A stretch of 25,968 bases of DNA from Pseudomonadota bacterium. Lineage in GTDB: Bacteria; Pseudomonadota; Alphaproteobacteria; Caulobacterales; Caulobacteraceae. Positions 7,760 through 16,144 of the stretch are shown here, piece by piece. Each line of letters opens with the position of its first letter. Position 1 is the first letter of the stretch. The notes under the pieces were generated by a model that made no database searches, was not told the origin of the DNA, and saw only the letters and a program-made list of their open reading frames with translations. The DNA lies in contig JAEWDF010000067.1 in assembly GCA_023390245.1 (NCBI GenBank), positions 1 to 25,968 on the forward strand. The letters are read 5' to 3'. Both the position numbers and the translations under genes were made by a program.

Positions 7760-9202
7760 ATGACGGACACGCTGGAACTCTCGCACTGGATTGGCGGCGA
7801 GCGGGTGGCGGGCGACCGGCCAGGCAAGAGCCTGAACCCGTCCGACACCCGCGACGTGGTCGCCCGCACGCCCAAGGGCGGGGCCGCCGAGGTCGATCAG
7901 GCGGTGTCGGCCGCGACCGACGCCTTCGACGACTGGGCCAACGCTTCGCCCGAAGTGCGTTTCGACGTGCTGGACAAGGCCGGGTCGCTGATCATGGAGC
8001 GCAAGGACCAGATCGGCCGGCTGCTGTCGCGCGAGGAGGGCAAGACCGTTCCCGAAGGCGTCGGCGAGACGGTCCGCGCCGCGCGCATCCTGAAATATTT
8101 CGCCGGGGAGGCCCTGCGCGTCCACGGCCAGAACCTGGCCTCCACCCGGCCGGGCGTGGAGGTGCAGACCTATCGCCAGCCGGTCGGCGTGTTCGGCCTG
8201 ATCACCCCGTGGAACTTCCCCATCGCCATCCCGGCCTGGAAGATCGCGCCCGCCATCGCCTTCGGCAATACGGTGGTCATCAAGCCTGCCGGGCCGACGC
8301 CCGCCACCGCCGAGGCCCTGATCGCCGTCCTGCACGAGGCGGGGCTGCCCAGGGGCGTGGTCAACATGATCGTGGGCGATGGCGACGTCGGCCGCGCCAT
8401 CGTCGCGCACGAGGGCGTCACCGGCGTTTCCTTCACCGGCTCCCAGGCGGTGGGCGCCTCGGTCGCCGAGGGGGCGGTCAGGCGCCAGGCGCGGGTGCAG
8501 TTGGAGATGGGGGGCAAGAACCCGCTGATCGTGCTGGATGACGCCGATCTGGAGCGGGCGGTGAACATCGCCCTGGACGGCAGCTTCTTCGCCACCGGCC
8601 AGCGCTGCACCGCCTCCAGCCGCCTGATCGTGCAGGACGGTATCCACGACAAGTTCGTCGCCGCCCTGGCCGAGAAGGTCGCGGCCCTGCGCGTCGGCGA
8701 CGCCCTGGACCCGAACACCCAGATGGGCCCCGCCGTAAGCGAGAGCCAGCGTGAGACATCGTACAAGTACATCGATGTCGCCCGCAACGCAGGCGGGCGA
8801 ATCGTCACCGGCGGCGAGCGGTTGAACCTGGACAAACCCGGCTGGTACGTGCAGCCGACCCTGATCGCCGACACGGCGCCCGACATGCGGATCAACACCG
8901 AGGAGGTGTTCGGTCCGGTCGCCTCGACCATCCGGGTCAAGTCCTACGAGGAGGCCCTGGCCGTCGCCAACGGGGTGGAGTTCGGCCTGTCGGCGGGCAT
9001 CGTCACCCAGTCGCTGAAATACGCCCGGGACTTCCAGCGCCGCGCCAAGGCGGGCATGACCATGGTCAACCTAGCCACGGCGGGCGTCGATTATCACGTG
9101 CCGTTCGGCGGTTCCAAGAAGTCCAGCTACGGCGCCCGCGAACAGGGCTTCGCGGCGGTTGAGTTCTACACCCAGATCAAGACCAGCTATTCGGCCGGAT
9201 GA
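7760..9202 (+). CDS. xylA: 2-oxoglutarate semialdehyde dehydrogenase (XylA)
   Basis: The enzyme oxidises 2,5-dioxopentanoate (2-oxoglutarate semialdehyde) to 2-oxoglutarate with NAD(P), the last Weimberg step feeding the TCA cycle. The 480-residue aldehyde dehydrogenase has the Asn of TPWNFPIA (N152), the general base in LEMGGKNPLIVLDDADL (E249) and the catalytic Cys in GQRCTASSRLIV (C283). The C-terminal region VDYHVPFGGSKKSSYGAREQG is typical of this subfamily and matches Caulobacter XylA as I recall it. That name is Caulobacter usage: it is not the xylose isomerase called XylA elsewhere. GAAAGG at 7746-7751 is a good ribosome site eight bases from the ATG. Its stop overlaps the next gene by four bases. 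Confidence 0.93.
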   Translation: MTDTLELSHWIGGERVAGDRPGKSLNPSDTRDVVARTPKGGAAEVDQAVSAATDAFDDWANASPEVRFDVLDKAGSLIMERKDQIGRLLSREEGKTVPEGVGETVRAARILKYFAGEALRVHGQNLASTRPGVEVQTYRQPVGVFGLITPWNFPIAIPAWKIAPAIAFGNTVVIKPAGPTPATAEALIAVLHEAGLPRGVVNMIVGDGDVGRAIVAHEGVTGVSFTGSQAVGASVAEGAVRRQARVQLEMGGKNPLIVLDDADLERAVNIALDGSFFATGQRCTASSRLIVQDGIHDKFVAALAEKVAALRVGDALDPNTQMGPAVSESQRETSYKYIDVARNAGGRIVTGGERLNLDKPGWYVQPTLIADTAPDMRINTEEVFGPVASTIRVKSYEEALAVANGVEFGLSAGIVTQSLKYARDFQRRAKAGMTMVNLATAGVDYHVPFGGSKKSSYGAREQGFAAVEFYTQIKTSYSAG

Positions 9203-10068
9203 CGGCCGGAGACGCGGTGATGATCGACCTTGAGGCCGGGGCGTGGCGCGCGCGGCTCGCGCCGGAGATCGGGGGGGCGGTCTGGTCCCTGGACCATGCC
9301 GGGCGGCCGGTGCTTAGGCCGACGCCGCAGGGCGCGGCCGATCCGCTGGAGACGGCCTGCTTTCCGCTGGTCCCCTATGCGAACCGCATCGATCAGGGGC
9401 GCTTCGTCTTCGACGGACGCCGGTTCGATGTCGGCGCCACGCCCGGCTTCGAACCGCACGCCCTGCACGGCGTCGGCTGGCGCGCGCCGTGGCGGATCGA
9501 GGCGACGGGGACCGACCACGCGGTCCTGTCCCTGTCGCATCCGGGCGACAGCCGCTGGCCGTGGGCCTTCGCGGCCAAACAGCGGTTCTCGTTGGACGAG
9601 CAGGGTCTGACGATCGCGCTGACCCTGCTGAACCGGTCCGAAACTTCGGCGCCGGGAGGCTTGGGATTGCATCCTTATTTCCACCGCGTCTCCGGCGCCC
9701 GACTGAGGCTGAAGGCCGACCAGGTCTGGCTGTCGGACGAGACCCTGCTCCCGAGGCGGCTGGCGTCCTCGTCGGCCCTGGTGGACTGGAGCGCCGGGCA
9801 GGCGGTCGAGACCGCGCCCTTCGTTGACAACGCCTATGAAGGGTGGGACGGCCGCGCCGAGATCCGGGACGAGACGGGCGGCGCGGTGCTGGCCGCCCAA
9901 GGCGTGGAGCGCGTTCATGTCTATGCGCCGCCGGGCCGGGATTTCGTTTGCATCGAGCCGGTGTCCCACCGGCCGGACGCCTTAAACGCGCCGGACGGGG
10001 CGGCGGCGGGCCTTCGCGTACTGGCCCCCGGCGACCAGATATCCTTGACGATGACGATCGGCGTCTGA
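9199..10068 (+). CDS. Aldose 1-epimerase (mutarotase) family protein
   Basis: GalM-type mutarotases interconvert alpha and beta anomers of free sugars. This 289-residue protein has HALHGVGWR (H87/H90), GLGLHPYFHR with the likely catalytic His H158, a conserved VDNAYEG (D210), and FVCIEPVSHR with the likely catalytic Glu E253. No signal peptide is present, so it acts in the cytosol. It begins at ATG 9199, overlapping the xylA stop (ATGA). Placed among xylose genes, it probably supplies the xylose or galactose anomer preferred by the dehydrogenase. Because no xylonolactonase gene is in view, a role on the lactone can be imagined, but nothing in the sequence supports it. Family membership is firm; substrate is not. 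Confidence 0.85.
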   Translation: MTAGDAVMIDLEAGAWRARLAPEIGGAVWSLDHAGRPVLRPTPQGAADPLETACFPLVPYANRIDQGRFVFDGRRFDVGATPGFEPHALHGVGWRAPWRIEATGTDHAVLSLSHPGDSRWPWAFAAKQRFSLDEQGLTIALTLLNRSETSAPGGLGLHPYFHRVSGARLRLKADQVWLSDETLLPRRLASSSALVDWSAGQAVETAPFVDNAYEGWDGRAEIRDETGGAVLAAQGVERVHVYAPPGRDFVCIEPVSHRPDALNAPDGAAAGLRVLAPGDQISLTMTIGV

Positions 10069-10079
10069 AAGCGCTTACG
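10066..10079 (+). promoter_or_regulatory. Degenerate operator-like site before the LacI gene
   Basis: TGAAAGCGCTTACG shares 10 of 14 positions with the exact operator found three times in this window and has its own AAGCGCTT palindrome. It begins at the epimerase stop codon and ends 30 bases before the repressor ATG. It could mediate weak autoregulation, or it could be a chance match. Confidence 0.4.
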
Positions 10080-10109
10080 CGCCGCCCGCGCGGGGGCTAC
10101 ACCAGGATC

Positions 10110-11171
10110 ATGAGCGGACCCGAAACGAAGCGCTCCACCCGACGTGGGGGGGGCGGTCGCACCATCAAGGACGTGGCGCGTCACGCCGGCGTCTCGCCGA
10201 TGACGGTCTCTCGCGTGGTCAACGGCGAGCGCAACGTCCGCGACGAGACGCGCGAAGCGGTCATGAAGGCGATCCGGGAACTGGACTATGCGCCCAATCT
10301 GGCGGCGCGCAGCCTGGCCAGCGCCCAGTCGTTGAAGATCGGTCTGCTCTACAGCAACCCCTCGTCCGCCTATCTGAGCGAATTCCTGCTGGGCGGCCTG
10401 GACCAGTGCAGCCGCGCCGGCGCCCAGCTTCTGGTGGAGAAGTGCGATTCCGAAGCCAGCGAGGCCGAGGCGATCGACCATCTGTTGGCCGCAGGGGTCG
10501 ATGCGGTCCTGCTGCCTCCGCCTCTATGCGATTCGCGGCGCGTGGTGGATCGGTTAAGGGCGGGGGGCCTGCCAACGGCTTCCATCGCCTCGGGGGCGCC
10601 CGCGCCCGGCGTTGTCTCGGTCCGCATCGACGACCGGGCGGCCGCGCGAGCGATGACACGTCACCTGATCGGCCTGGGCCACGAGCGGATCGCTTTCGTG
10701 CGCGGCAATCCCAACCAGACGGTCAGCGAGCTGCGATTCCTGGGCTATGCCGACGCCCTGGCCGAACGCGGCCTGGCCGTGGACGAGCGGCTCGTGGCGC
10801 AGGGCTATTTCACTTACCACTCCGGGCTTGACGCGGCCGACCAGTTGCTCAGTCTGCGCCAAAGGCCCACAGCCCTGTTCGCGTCCAACGACGATATGGC
10901 CGCCGCAGGCGTGGCGGTCGCCCACCGGCAGGGGTTGGACGTGCCGCGCGACCTGACCATCGTCGGCTTCGACGACACCGCCCTGGCAACCACCGTCTGG
11001 CCCCCCCTGACCACGATTCGCCAGCCAGTCGCGGAGATGTCGCGCGAGGGTGTCGCTGCCCTTGTCGAGGCCGTGCGCGGCAGGCCGGAAGGCGGTGAAG
11101 CCGCGCCGACCGAAGTGCTGCTCGATTTCGCCTTGATCCGACGACAGTCGGATGCGCCGCCCCTAGGCTGA
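10110..11171 (+). CDS. LacI-family transcriptional repressor, probable regulator of the locus
   Basis: The 353-residue protein has an N-terminal LacI helix-turn-helix at about residues 18-40 (TIKDVARHAGVSPMTVSRVVN), a hinge helix (PNLAARSLAS) and a periplasmic-binding-protein-like sensor domain. The sensor domain has LLYSNPSSAYLSEFLLGG, a conserved FASNDDMAAAGVAVA and IVGFDDTALATTVWPPLTTI. The ATG at 10110 is chosen because it lies a short distance before the DNA-binding domain. Its ribosome site (AGG, 10104-10106) is weak. It closes the xylX operon and precedes the receptor gene. The family binds palindromes with a central CG, and the TAGCGCTA operators beside xylX, the receptor and GH74 are the obvious targets. 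The inducer is likely xylose or a xyloglucan-derived sugar. Caulobacter XylR is the nearest relative I can name. Confidence 0.88.
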   Translation: MSGPETKRSTRRGGGGRTIKDVARHAGVSPMTVSRVVNGERNVRDETREAVMKAIRELDYAPNLAARSLASAQSLKIGLLYSNPSSAYLSEFLLGGLDQCSRAGAQLLVEKCDSEASEAEAIDHLLAAGVDAVLLPPPLCDSRRVVDRLRAGGLPTASIASGAPAPGVVSVRIDDRAAARAMTRHLIGLGHERIAFVRGNPNQTVSELRFLGYADALAERGLAVDERLVAQGYFTYHSGLDAADQLLSLRQRPTALFASNDDMAAAGVAVAHRQGLDVPRDLTIVGFDDTALATTVWPPLTTIRQPVAEMSREGVAALVEAVRGRPEGGEAAPTEVLLDFALIRRQSDAPPLG

Positions 11172-11233
11172 CGCGCTTTCGGACGATCGCGCCACGGAAA
11201 AGCGCCGATGCGGCCTCTTGTGCGGCGCAAGAA

Positions 11234-11247
11234 TGGTAGCGCTATCA
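11234..11247 (+). promoter_or_regulatory. LacI-family operator, copy 2 (receptor gene)
   Basis: TGGTAGCGCTATCA is the exact reverse complement of the 14-mers at 4240 and 24985. It lies 125 bases before the receptor ATG. A poorly matching promoter (TTGTGCG at 11218-11224, ten bases, then GGTAGCGC) would place it over the -10 element, but that promoter is only a guess. Confidence 0.83.
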
Positions 11248-11371
11248 CAATTTGCTTTCAATGCGTGAAACCTTGTGCATACTTGAAATGTCACGAGCCG
11301 TGAAAAGCGGCCGGCACTCGGGAGGGATGTTGCGCTGACTGCGGTTTTGCGGTGCGCGACCAGCAAGAAGG

Positions 11372-14300
11372 ATGAGGCTCTTGTCTCGCAAAATGACTCT
11401 GCGTCGCATGGCTTGGCTGTGCGGAGGTTCCGTGTTGGCGATCGCGGCGATGTCGCCGGTCGCCGCCAGCGCCCAGACGGCGCAAACCCAGTCTCAGTCG
11501 GACGACGAGGCCACGACCGTCGATGAGGTGGTCGTGACCGGCATTCGCGCCCAGCTTCAGTCGTCGCAGAACATCAAGAAGAACTCTGAGGTCATCGTCG
11601 ACTCCATCACCGCGGTGGATATCGGCGCCCTGCCGGACCGTTCGGTGTCGGAGGCGCTTCAGCGCATCTCGGGCATCACGCTCCAGCGCACCAACGAGAA
11701 TCGCGACCCCGCCCGTCTGGCGGCGGAAGGCGGCGGCGTCTTCATCCGCGGCCTGTCGTGGGTGCGTTCGGAAACCAACGGGCGCGACATCTTCTCGGCC
11801 AAGAACGGCCGTGGCCTGTCGTTCGAAGACATTTCCGCCGACCTGCTGGCCGGCGTGGACGTGTACAAGAACCCGGCCGCCAACCAGATCGAGGGCGGCA
11901 TCGGCGGCACGGTGAACCTGCGCACCCGCCTGCCGTTCGACCAGTCCGAGCGTCTGGCGGCGCTGTCGGTGGACTACAACTACGGCGACCTGATGGACAA
12001 GGGCTACTGGTCCGGCAGCGCCATCCTGTCCGACCGCTGGGACACCGCCATCGGCGAGATCGGCCTGTTGGCCAACGTCAGCGTCTCCAACGTCGGCAAC
12101 CGCACCAATTCGATCACCACGGACCGGTTCGATCCTGTCACCACCCTGGACGGTGACACCGTCTATCAGCCCAAGTACCTGGGCTGGCGCGACGGGCGCT
12201 GGGAGCAGGAGCGCACGGCCTACGCCCTGGCGGCGCAATGGCGTCCGAACCAGGACCTGACCTTCACGCTGCAGGGCTTCTACAGCAAGGCCGATCCCAA
12301 GAACATCGAGCGCGTCGCGGGCATCCAGGATGGCACCACCCTGTGCCCCAGCGCGGGCCTGGTCTATGAGAACGGCGTCCTGGTCAGCGGGACGATGACG
12401 GGCATCCATCAGGGCGGCTGGGGCTGCTATCCCACCGGCGCGCAGGTGGGCGACCTGGGCACGCTGCAGGGCATCACCTACGACGGCAACGTCCGTTACG
12501 GCGAGGACCACAAGACGACCGGCGATTATTCGCTGAACGTCAAATACACCCCCGGCAACTGGGAAATCACCGGCGACATCCAGTATGTGAAGTCGACCGC
12601 CGAGATGCTGAGCATGACCGTGGGCACCCAACGGTCCATGCTGAACACCTCGCCGCTCAGCGCTCTCATCGACATCGGCGGCTCGGTGCCGTCAATCCAG
12701 ATCACCGGCGGCGATCTGGACCGCGCCCAGGACTATTACTGGGGCTACGCCATGGACCACGTCGAGGACAATGACGCGGACTCCCTGGCCTGGCGCGGGG
12801 ACGCGACCTACTATTTCGAGAACAGTTCGTGGCTGCGCAGCGTCGGGTTCGGCTATCGCGGAACCGACAAGACCTTCACCACCCGCCAGACCAACTGGAA
12901 CTGGGGCATACTGTCGGCCCAGTACTGGGGCATGGTGAACGACAACGGCGGCGTCTACAGCTATCCGGCCGTCTATCTGACCGACGGCGCCCTGAACTCG
13001 CAACTGCTGCAGCAGAGCGAATACTACACCTTCGACAATTTCTTCCGGGGCGACATCGGCGTGCCGGGCGGCTTCTGGCTGCCGACCGCCTCGACCGTGG
13101 ATCAGGGCCGCGCCTACGCCAACGCCCTGTTTTCGCCCATCGTCGGACGGCCGTGGCCGGAAGGGCAGGGCTGGGGCTGGTCGCCAGTGTCGACCGACTT
13201 CGAGAACTTCGTTCCGGGCGGCGACAATCCGACTGCGGGTGTGACGACGCAGGACGAGAAGACTCAGGCCGTCTACGCCTTCGCCCGCTTCGGCAGCGAC
13301 ACGGCGCTGCCGTGGCCGGTCGACGGCAATGTGGGCGTCCGCGTGGTCCAGACCGAGACGGAGACCGAGGCGCGGGTCCAACTGCCGACCTTCTCCAGCC
13401 CGACCTGCGTGGGTCCGGACGCGGCGGCTTGCGCCGACTTCAACCAGGCGTACGCCTTCTCGCAGGGCGGCGTGATCCAGGGGGTCGGCGTCTCGAACGA
13501 CTACACCGAGGTCCTGCCCAGCCTGAACCTCCGGCTGCACCTGCGCGACGACCTGCAACTGCGCTTCGCCGCCTCGCGCGCCATGGTCCGCCCGGACTTC
13601 AACCAGATGCAGCCCTATACGACGCTGACGGTGAACTTCCAGGCGGACGGCTACACCCTGGATCCGAACACGCCCTACACCGGCACGGGCGGCAATCCGA
13701 ACCTGCGGCCGATCAAGGCCGACCAGTTCGACGCCAGCCTGGAATGGTATTTCGCGCCCCAAGGCAGCCTGACCGGCGCGGTCTTCTACAAGAAGATCAA
13801 GGACTACATCTATTCGGGCGTCAGCACGGAAAGCTTCACCAACAACGGCGAGACGATCGAATTCGACGTGACGCGCCAGATGAACGGCGAGGAGGGCGAC
13901 GTCCAGGGCTTCGAAGTCGCCTACCAGCAGTTCTTCGACTTCCTGCCGGGCGCCTTCGCCGGGCTGGGGGTGCAGGCCAACTACACCTACATCGACTCCA
14001 GCGGCGGTCGGAACACGGCGGTCAACATCTTCGACCCGAACCAGACCACGGGCGGCGGCAACCTGGACCTGCCGTTGGAAGGCATGTCGCCGACCAGCTA
14101 CAACCTGGCGGCGCTTTACGAGCGGGGCCGGATCTCGGCCCGCCTGGCTTACAACTGGCGTGAGAAGTACTTGCTGACCACCTCGGCGGCGAACATCAAC
14201 GCGCCCGTCTGGTCCGAGGATTACGGCCAGCTGGACGGCTCGATCTTCTTCAACGTCAACGACGACGTGAAGATCGGCCTGCAAGGCACCAACCTGACCC

Positions 14301-14404
14301 AGGAGCGCACCATCCTGCGCGTCGGCTATGGCGACCGCATGCCGCGCTACAGCTGGGTGGATACGGACCGCCGCGTCGCCGTGGTGTTGCGCGCCCGGTT
14401 CTGA
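11372..14404 (+). CDS. TonB-dependent receptor, probable xyloglucan oligosaccharide transporter
   Basis: This outer-membrane transporter of 1010 residues should bring oligosaccharides into the periplasm using TonB energy. It has a signal peptide (LCGGSVLAIAAMSPVAASA, cleavage after about residue 34), a TonB-box-like DEVVVTGIR near 51-59, a plug domain with LPDRSVSEALQRISGI, GVFIRGLS and EGGIGGTVNLRT, and a long beta-barrel that ends in the terminal Phe of VVLRARF. It looks like the Xanthomonas-Caulobacter TBDR subfamily (TIGR01782 type). The substrate is inferred from its neighbours. The start is uncertain: AAGAAGG touches ATG 11372, while TTG 11381 would have ideal spacing to the same site and ATG 11393 also remains possible. 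A strong terminator follows directly. No SusD-like partner exists, as usual in Proteobacteria. Confidence 0.92.
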   Translation: MRLLSRKMTLRRMAWLCGGSVLAIAAMSPVAASAQTAQTQSQSDDEATTVDEVVVTGIRAQLQSSQNIKKNSEVIVDSITAVDIGALPDRSVSEALQRISGITLQRTNENRDPARLAAEGGGVFIRGLSWVRSETNGRDIFSAKNGRGLSFEDISADLLAGVDVYKNPAANQIEGGIGGTVNLRTRLPFDQSERLAALSVDYNYGDLMDKGYWSGSAILSDRWDTAIGEIGLLANVSVSNVGNRTNSITTDRFDPVTTLDGDTVYQPKYLGWRDGRWEQERTAYALAAQWRPNQDLTFTLQGFYSKADPKNIERVAGIQDGTTLCPSAGLVYENGVLVSGTMTGIHQGGWGCYPTGAQVGDLGTLQGITYDGNVRYGEDHKTTGDYSLNVKYTPGNWEITGDIQYVKSTAEMLSMTVGTQRSMLNTSPLSALIDIGGSVPSIQITGGDLDRAQDYYWGYAMDHVEDNDADSLAWRGDATYYFENSSWLRSVGFGYRGTDKTFTTRQTNWNWGILSAQYWGMVNDNGGVYSYPAVYLTDGALNSQLLQQSEYYTFDNFFRGDIGVPGGFWLPTASTVDQGRAYANALFSPIVGRPWPEGQGWGWSPVSTDFENFVPGGDNPTAGVTTQDEKTQAVYAFARFGSDTALPWPVDGNVGVRVVQTETETEARVQLPTFSSPTCVGPDAAACADFNQAYAFSQGGVIQGVGVSNDYTEVLPSLNLRLHLRDDLQLRFAASRAMVRPDFNQMQPYTTLTVNFQADGYTLDPNTPYTGTGGNPNLRPIKADQFDASLEWYFAPQGSLTGAVFYKKIKDYIYSGVSTESFTNNGETIEFDVTRQMNGEEGDVQGFEVAYQQFFDFLPGAFAGLGVQANYTYIDSSGGRNTAVNIFDPNQTTGGGNLDLPLEGMSPTSYNLAALYERGRISARLAYNWREKYLLTTSAANINAPVWSEDYGQLDGSIFFNVNDDVKIGLQGTNLTQERTILRVGYGDRMPRYSWVDTDRRVAVVLRARF

Positions 14405-14421
14405 TCGGAATGGGAGTAGAG

Positions 14422-14454
14422 CGGGGCGTCGGTTCGCCGGCGCCCCGTTGTTTT
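14422..14454 (+). terminator. Intrinsic terminator after the receptor gene
   Basis: CGGGGCGTCGG (14422-14432) pairs with CCGGCGCCCCG (14437-14447) over 11 positions, one a G-U pair, closed by a TTCG tetraloop. TTGTTTT (14448-14454) follows. The hairpin begins 18 bases after the receptor stop and ends before the GH35 ribosome site. This is a near-textbook Rho-independent terminator that should uncouple high receptor expression from the downstream enzymes. Confidence 0.88.
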
Positions 14455-14478
14455 AGCTGTCGACGTGGTGAGGCGCCG

Positions 14479-16119
14479 ATGCGGACGTTCTCGAAACGCC
14501 TGAAATCCCTGCTTGTCGCCGGCGCCATGATGTCGTCGGTCGTGACGCCTGTTCTGGCGCAGGAGCCCATTCCGCAACTGGTCTCCCGCGACGGCCGCCA
14601 CGCCCTGATGGTGGACGGCGCGCCGTTCGTCATGCTGGGCGCCCAGGTCAACAATTCGACCAACTATCCGGCGCCCCTAGCCGAGGCGTGGCCGGCGATC
14701 CGCCACATCGGCGCCAATACAGTTCAGGTCCCGATCGCCTGGGAGCAGATCGAGTCGGAGGAGGGGCGTTTCGACTTCTCCTTCGTCGATCATCTGGTCC
14801 AGGAGGCGCGCCGCAACGACGTGCGGCTGGTCATCCTGTGGTTCGCAACCTGGAAGAACACCTCGCCCAAATACGCCCCGGCCTGGGTCAAGCTGAACCC
14901 CGAGCGATTCCCGCACCTGATCCAGGCGGACGGAACGGATTCCTACGCCATGTCGCCCTATGGGGCCGAGACGCGGGCCGCCGACGCGCGCGCCTTCGCC
15001 GCCCTGATGCGTCATATCCGGCGGATCGACGAACGCGAACGCACCGTCATCATGGTCCAGCCCGAGAACGAGGTCGGCACCTACGGATCGGTTCGGGATC
15101 ATTCGCCCGCCGCCCAGGCGGCGTTTGATGGGCCGGTTCCCGGCGCGCTTCTGGAACGGCTGGGCAAGCAGCCCGGAAGCTGGAGTCAGGTCTTTGGCGA
15201 GGAGGCGGACGAGTTCTTCCACGCCTGGTCGATCGCCGCCTACGTCAACGCGGTCGCCGAGGCGGGCAAGCGCGAATATCCGCTGCCGATGTATGTCAAC
15301 GCCGCTCTGCCTGACCCGCATGAGCGGACGGCGCCGACCAACTACGCCTCGGGCGGTCCGGTCTGGCCCGTGTTCGACGTGTGGAAGGCCGCCGCGCCGT
15401 CCATCGATATGCTGAGCCCGGACATCTACAATCGAGAGTCCGCGACCTACGAGGGGCATCTGGACCGCTACGCCCGGCCCGACAACGCGCTGTTCGTCGC
15501 CGAGACGGGCAATGACCTTCCCTATGCCCGCTATCTGTTTTCTGTGCTGGGGCGCGGCGGCATCGGCTGGTCGCCGTTCGGGATCGATTACACCGGCTAC
15601 GCCAACTATCCGCTGGGCGCCAAGGCGATCGACGAAAAGGCGCTGACGCCTTTCCGCGACGCCTACCGCCTGATCGCGCCGTGGCAGCGCGTCTGGGCCA
15701 GGCTGGCGTTTGAAGGCAAGGTCCGGGGCGTGTCGGAACCGGACGACCGGTCGACGCAAACGCTGGAAATGGGCGACTGGAACATCTCGGTCGCCTATCG
15801 CCGCTGGCAGTTCGGTCAGCCGGACTGGACCTGGCTTGGACCGCTGGATGATGTGCCGGGTACGGAAGTCCCCAACGGCGGCGCGCTGATCGCCGAGATC
15901 GAGCCGGGCCAGTTCATCGTCACCGCACAGCACGCCCGCGTCACGTTCACGCCCCGTGACGGCGCTGGCCGCCGCATGGTTGTGCGCTACGAGGAAGGCC
16001 GGTTCGACGATGCCGGGAACTGGGTCTTCGAGCGCATCTGGAACGGCGACCAGACTGACTACGGACTGAACTTCACCGACCGCCCGCAGCTGCTGCGCGT
16101 GGTCACCGCGACCTATTGA
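14479..16119 (+). CDS. GH35 beta-galactosidase
   Basis: The enzyme removes beta-1,2-galactose from xyloglucan side chains, by context. The mature 546-residue protein starts with a Sec signal peptide (LLVAGAMMSSVVTPVLA, cleavage before QEPIPQ), so it acts in the periplasm or is exported. The GH35 barrel shows LGAQVNNSTNYPAPL, VQVPIAWEQIE, the acid/base Glu in VQPENEVGTYG (E198), and the likely nucleophile in FVAETGN (E342). The short form with a DUF5597-like C-terminal region resembles the Cellvibrio xyloglucan-locus enzyme Bgl35A. ATG 14479 is selected because GTGAGG (14468-14473) precedes it by five bases and it begins the signal peptide. An upstream in-frame ATG at 14410 lies ahead of the terminator hairpin and is unlikely. 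Confidence 0.9.
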   Translation: MRTFSKRLKSLLVAGAMMSSVVTPVLAQEPIPQLVSRDGRHALMVDGAPFVMLGAQVNNSTNYPAPLAEAWPAIRHIGANTVQVPIAWEQIESEEGRFDFSFVDHLVQEARRNDVRLVILWFATWKNTSPKYAPAWVKLNPERFPHLIQADGTDSYAMSPYGAETRAADARAFAALMRHIRRIDERERTVIMVQPENEVGTYGSVRDHSPAAQAAFDGPVPGALLERLGKQPGSWSQVFGEEADEFFHAWSIAAYVNAVAEAGKREYPLPMYVNAALPDPHERTAPTNYASGGPVWPVFDVWKAAAPSIDMLSPDIYNRESATYEGHLDRYARPDNALFVAETGNDLPYARYLFSVLGRGGIGWSPFGIDYTGYANYPLGAKAIDEKALTPFRDAYRLIAPWQRVWARLAFEGKVRGVSEPDDRSTQTLEMGDWNISVAYRRWQFGQPDWTWLGPLDDVPGTEVPNGGALIAEIEPGQFIVTAQHARVTFTPRDGAGRRMVVRYEEGRFDDAGNWVFERIWNGDQTDYGLNFTDRPQLLRVVTATY

Positions 16120-16144
16120 TTCCTAGACGAAAGCGAGCGCTCTC

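Noticed and set aside
6799..8541. 580-codon plus-strand frame across the transporter and xylA
   Set aside because: Its Arg/Gly/Pro-rich product spans two real genes in another frame and crosses the hairpin at 7713. It has no family resemblance.
11330..11348. GGGAGGGATG with a three-codon frame before the receptor
   Set aside because: The purine run looks like a ribosome site but touches the ATG and the frame closes after three codons. It was not called a leader peptide.
12692..14284. 530-codon antisense frame opposite the receptor
   Set aside because: It is a GC-driven shadow of a complete TonB-dependent receptor and has no start signals.
16130..16143. AGCGAGCGCTCTCA as a further operator before GH31
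   Set aside because: It has only 9 of 14 matches and ends two bases before the ATG, where it overlaps the ribosome-binding region. GH31 is probably co-transcribed with GH35.
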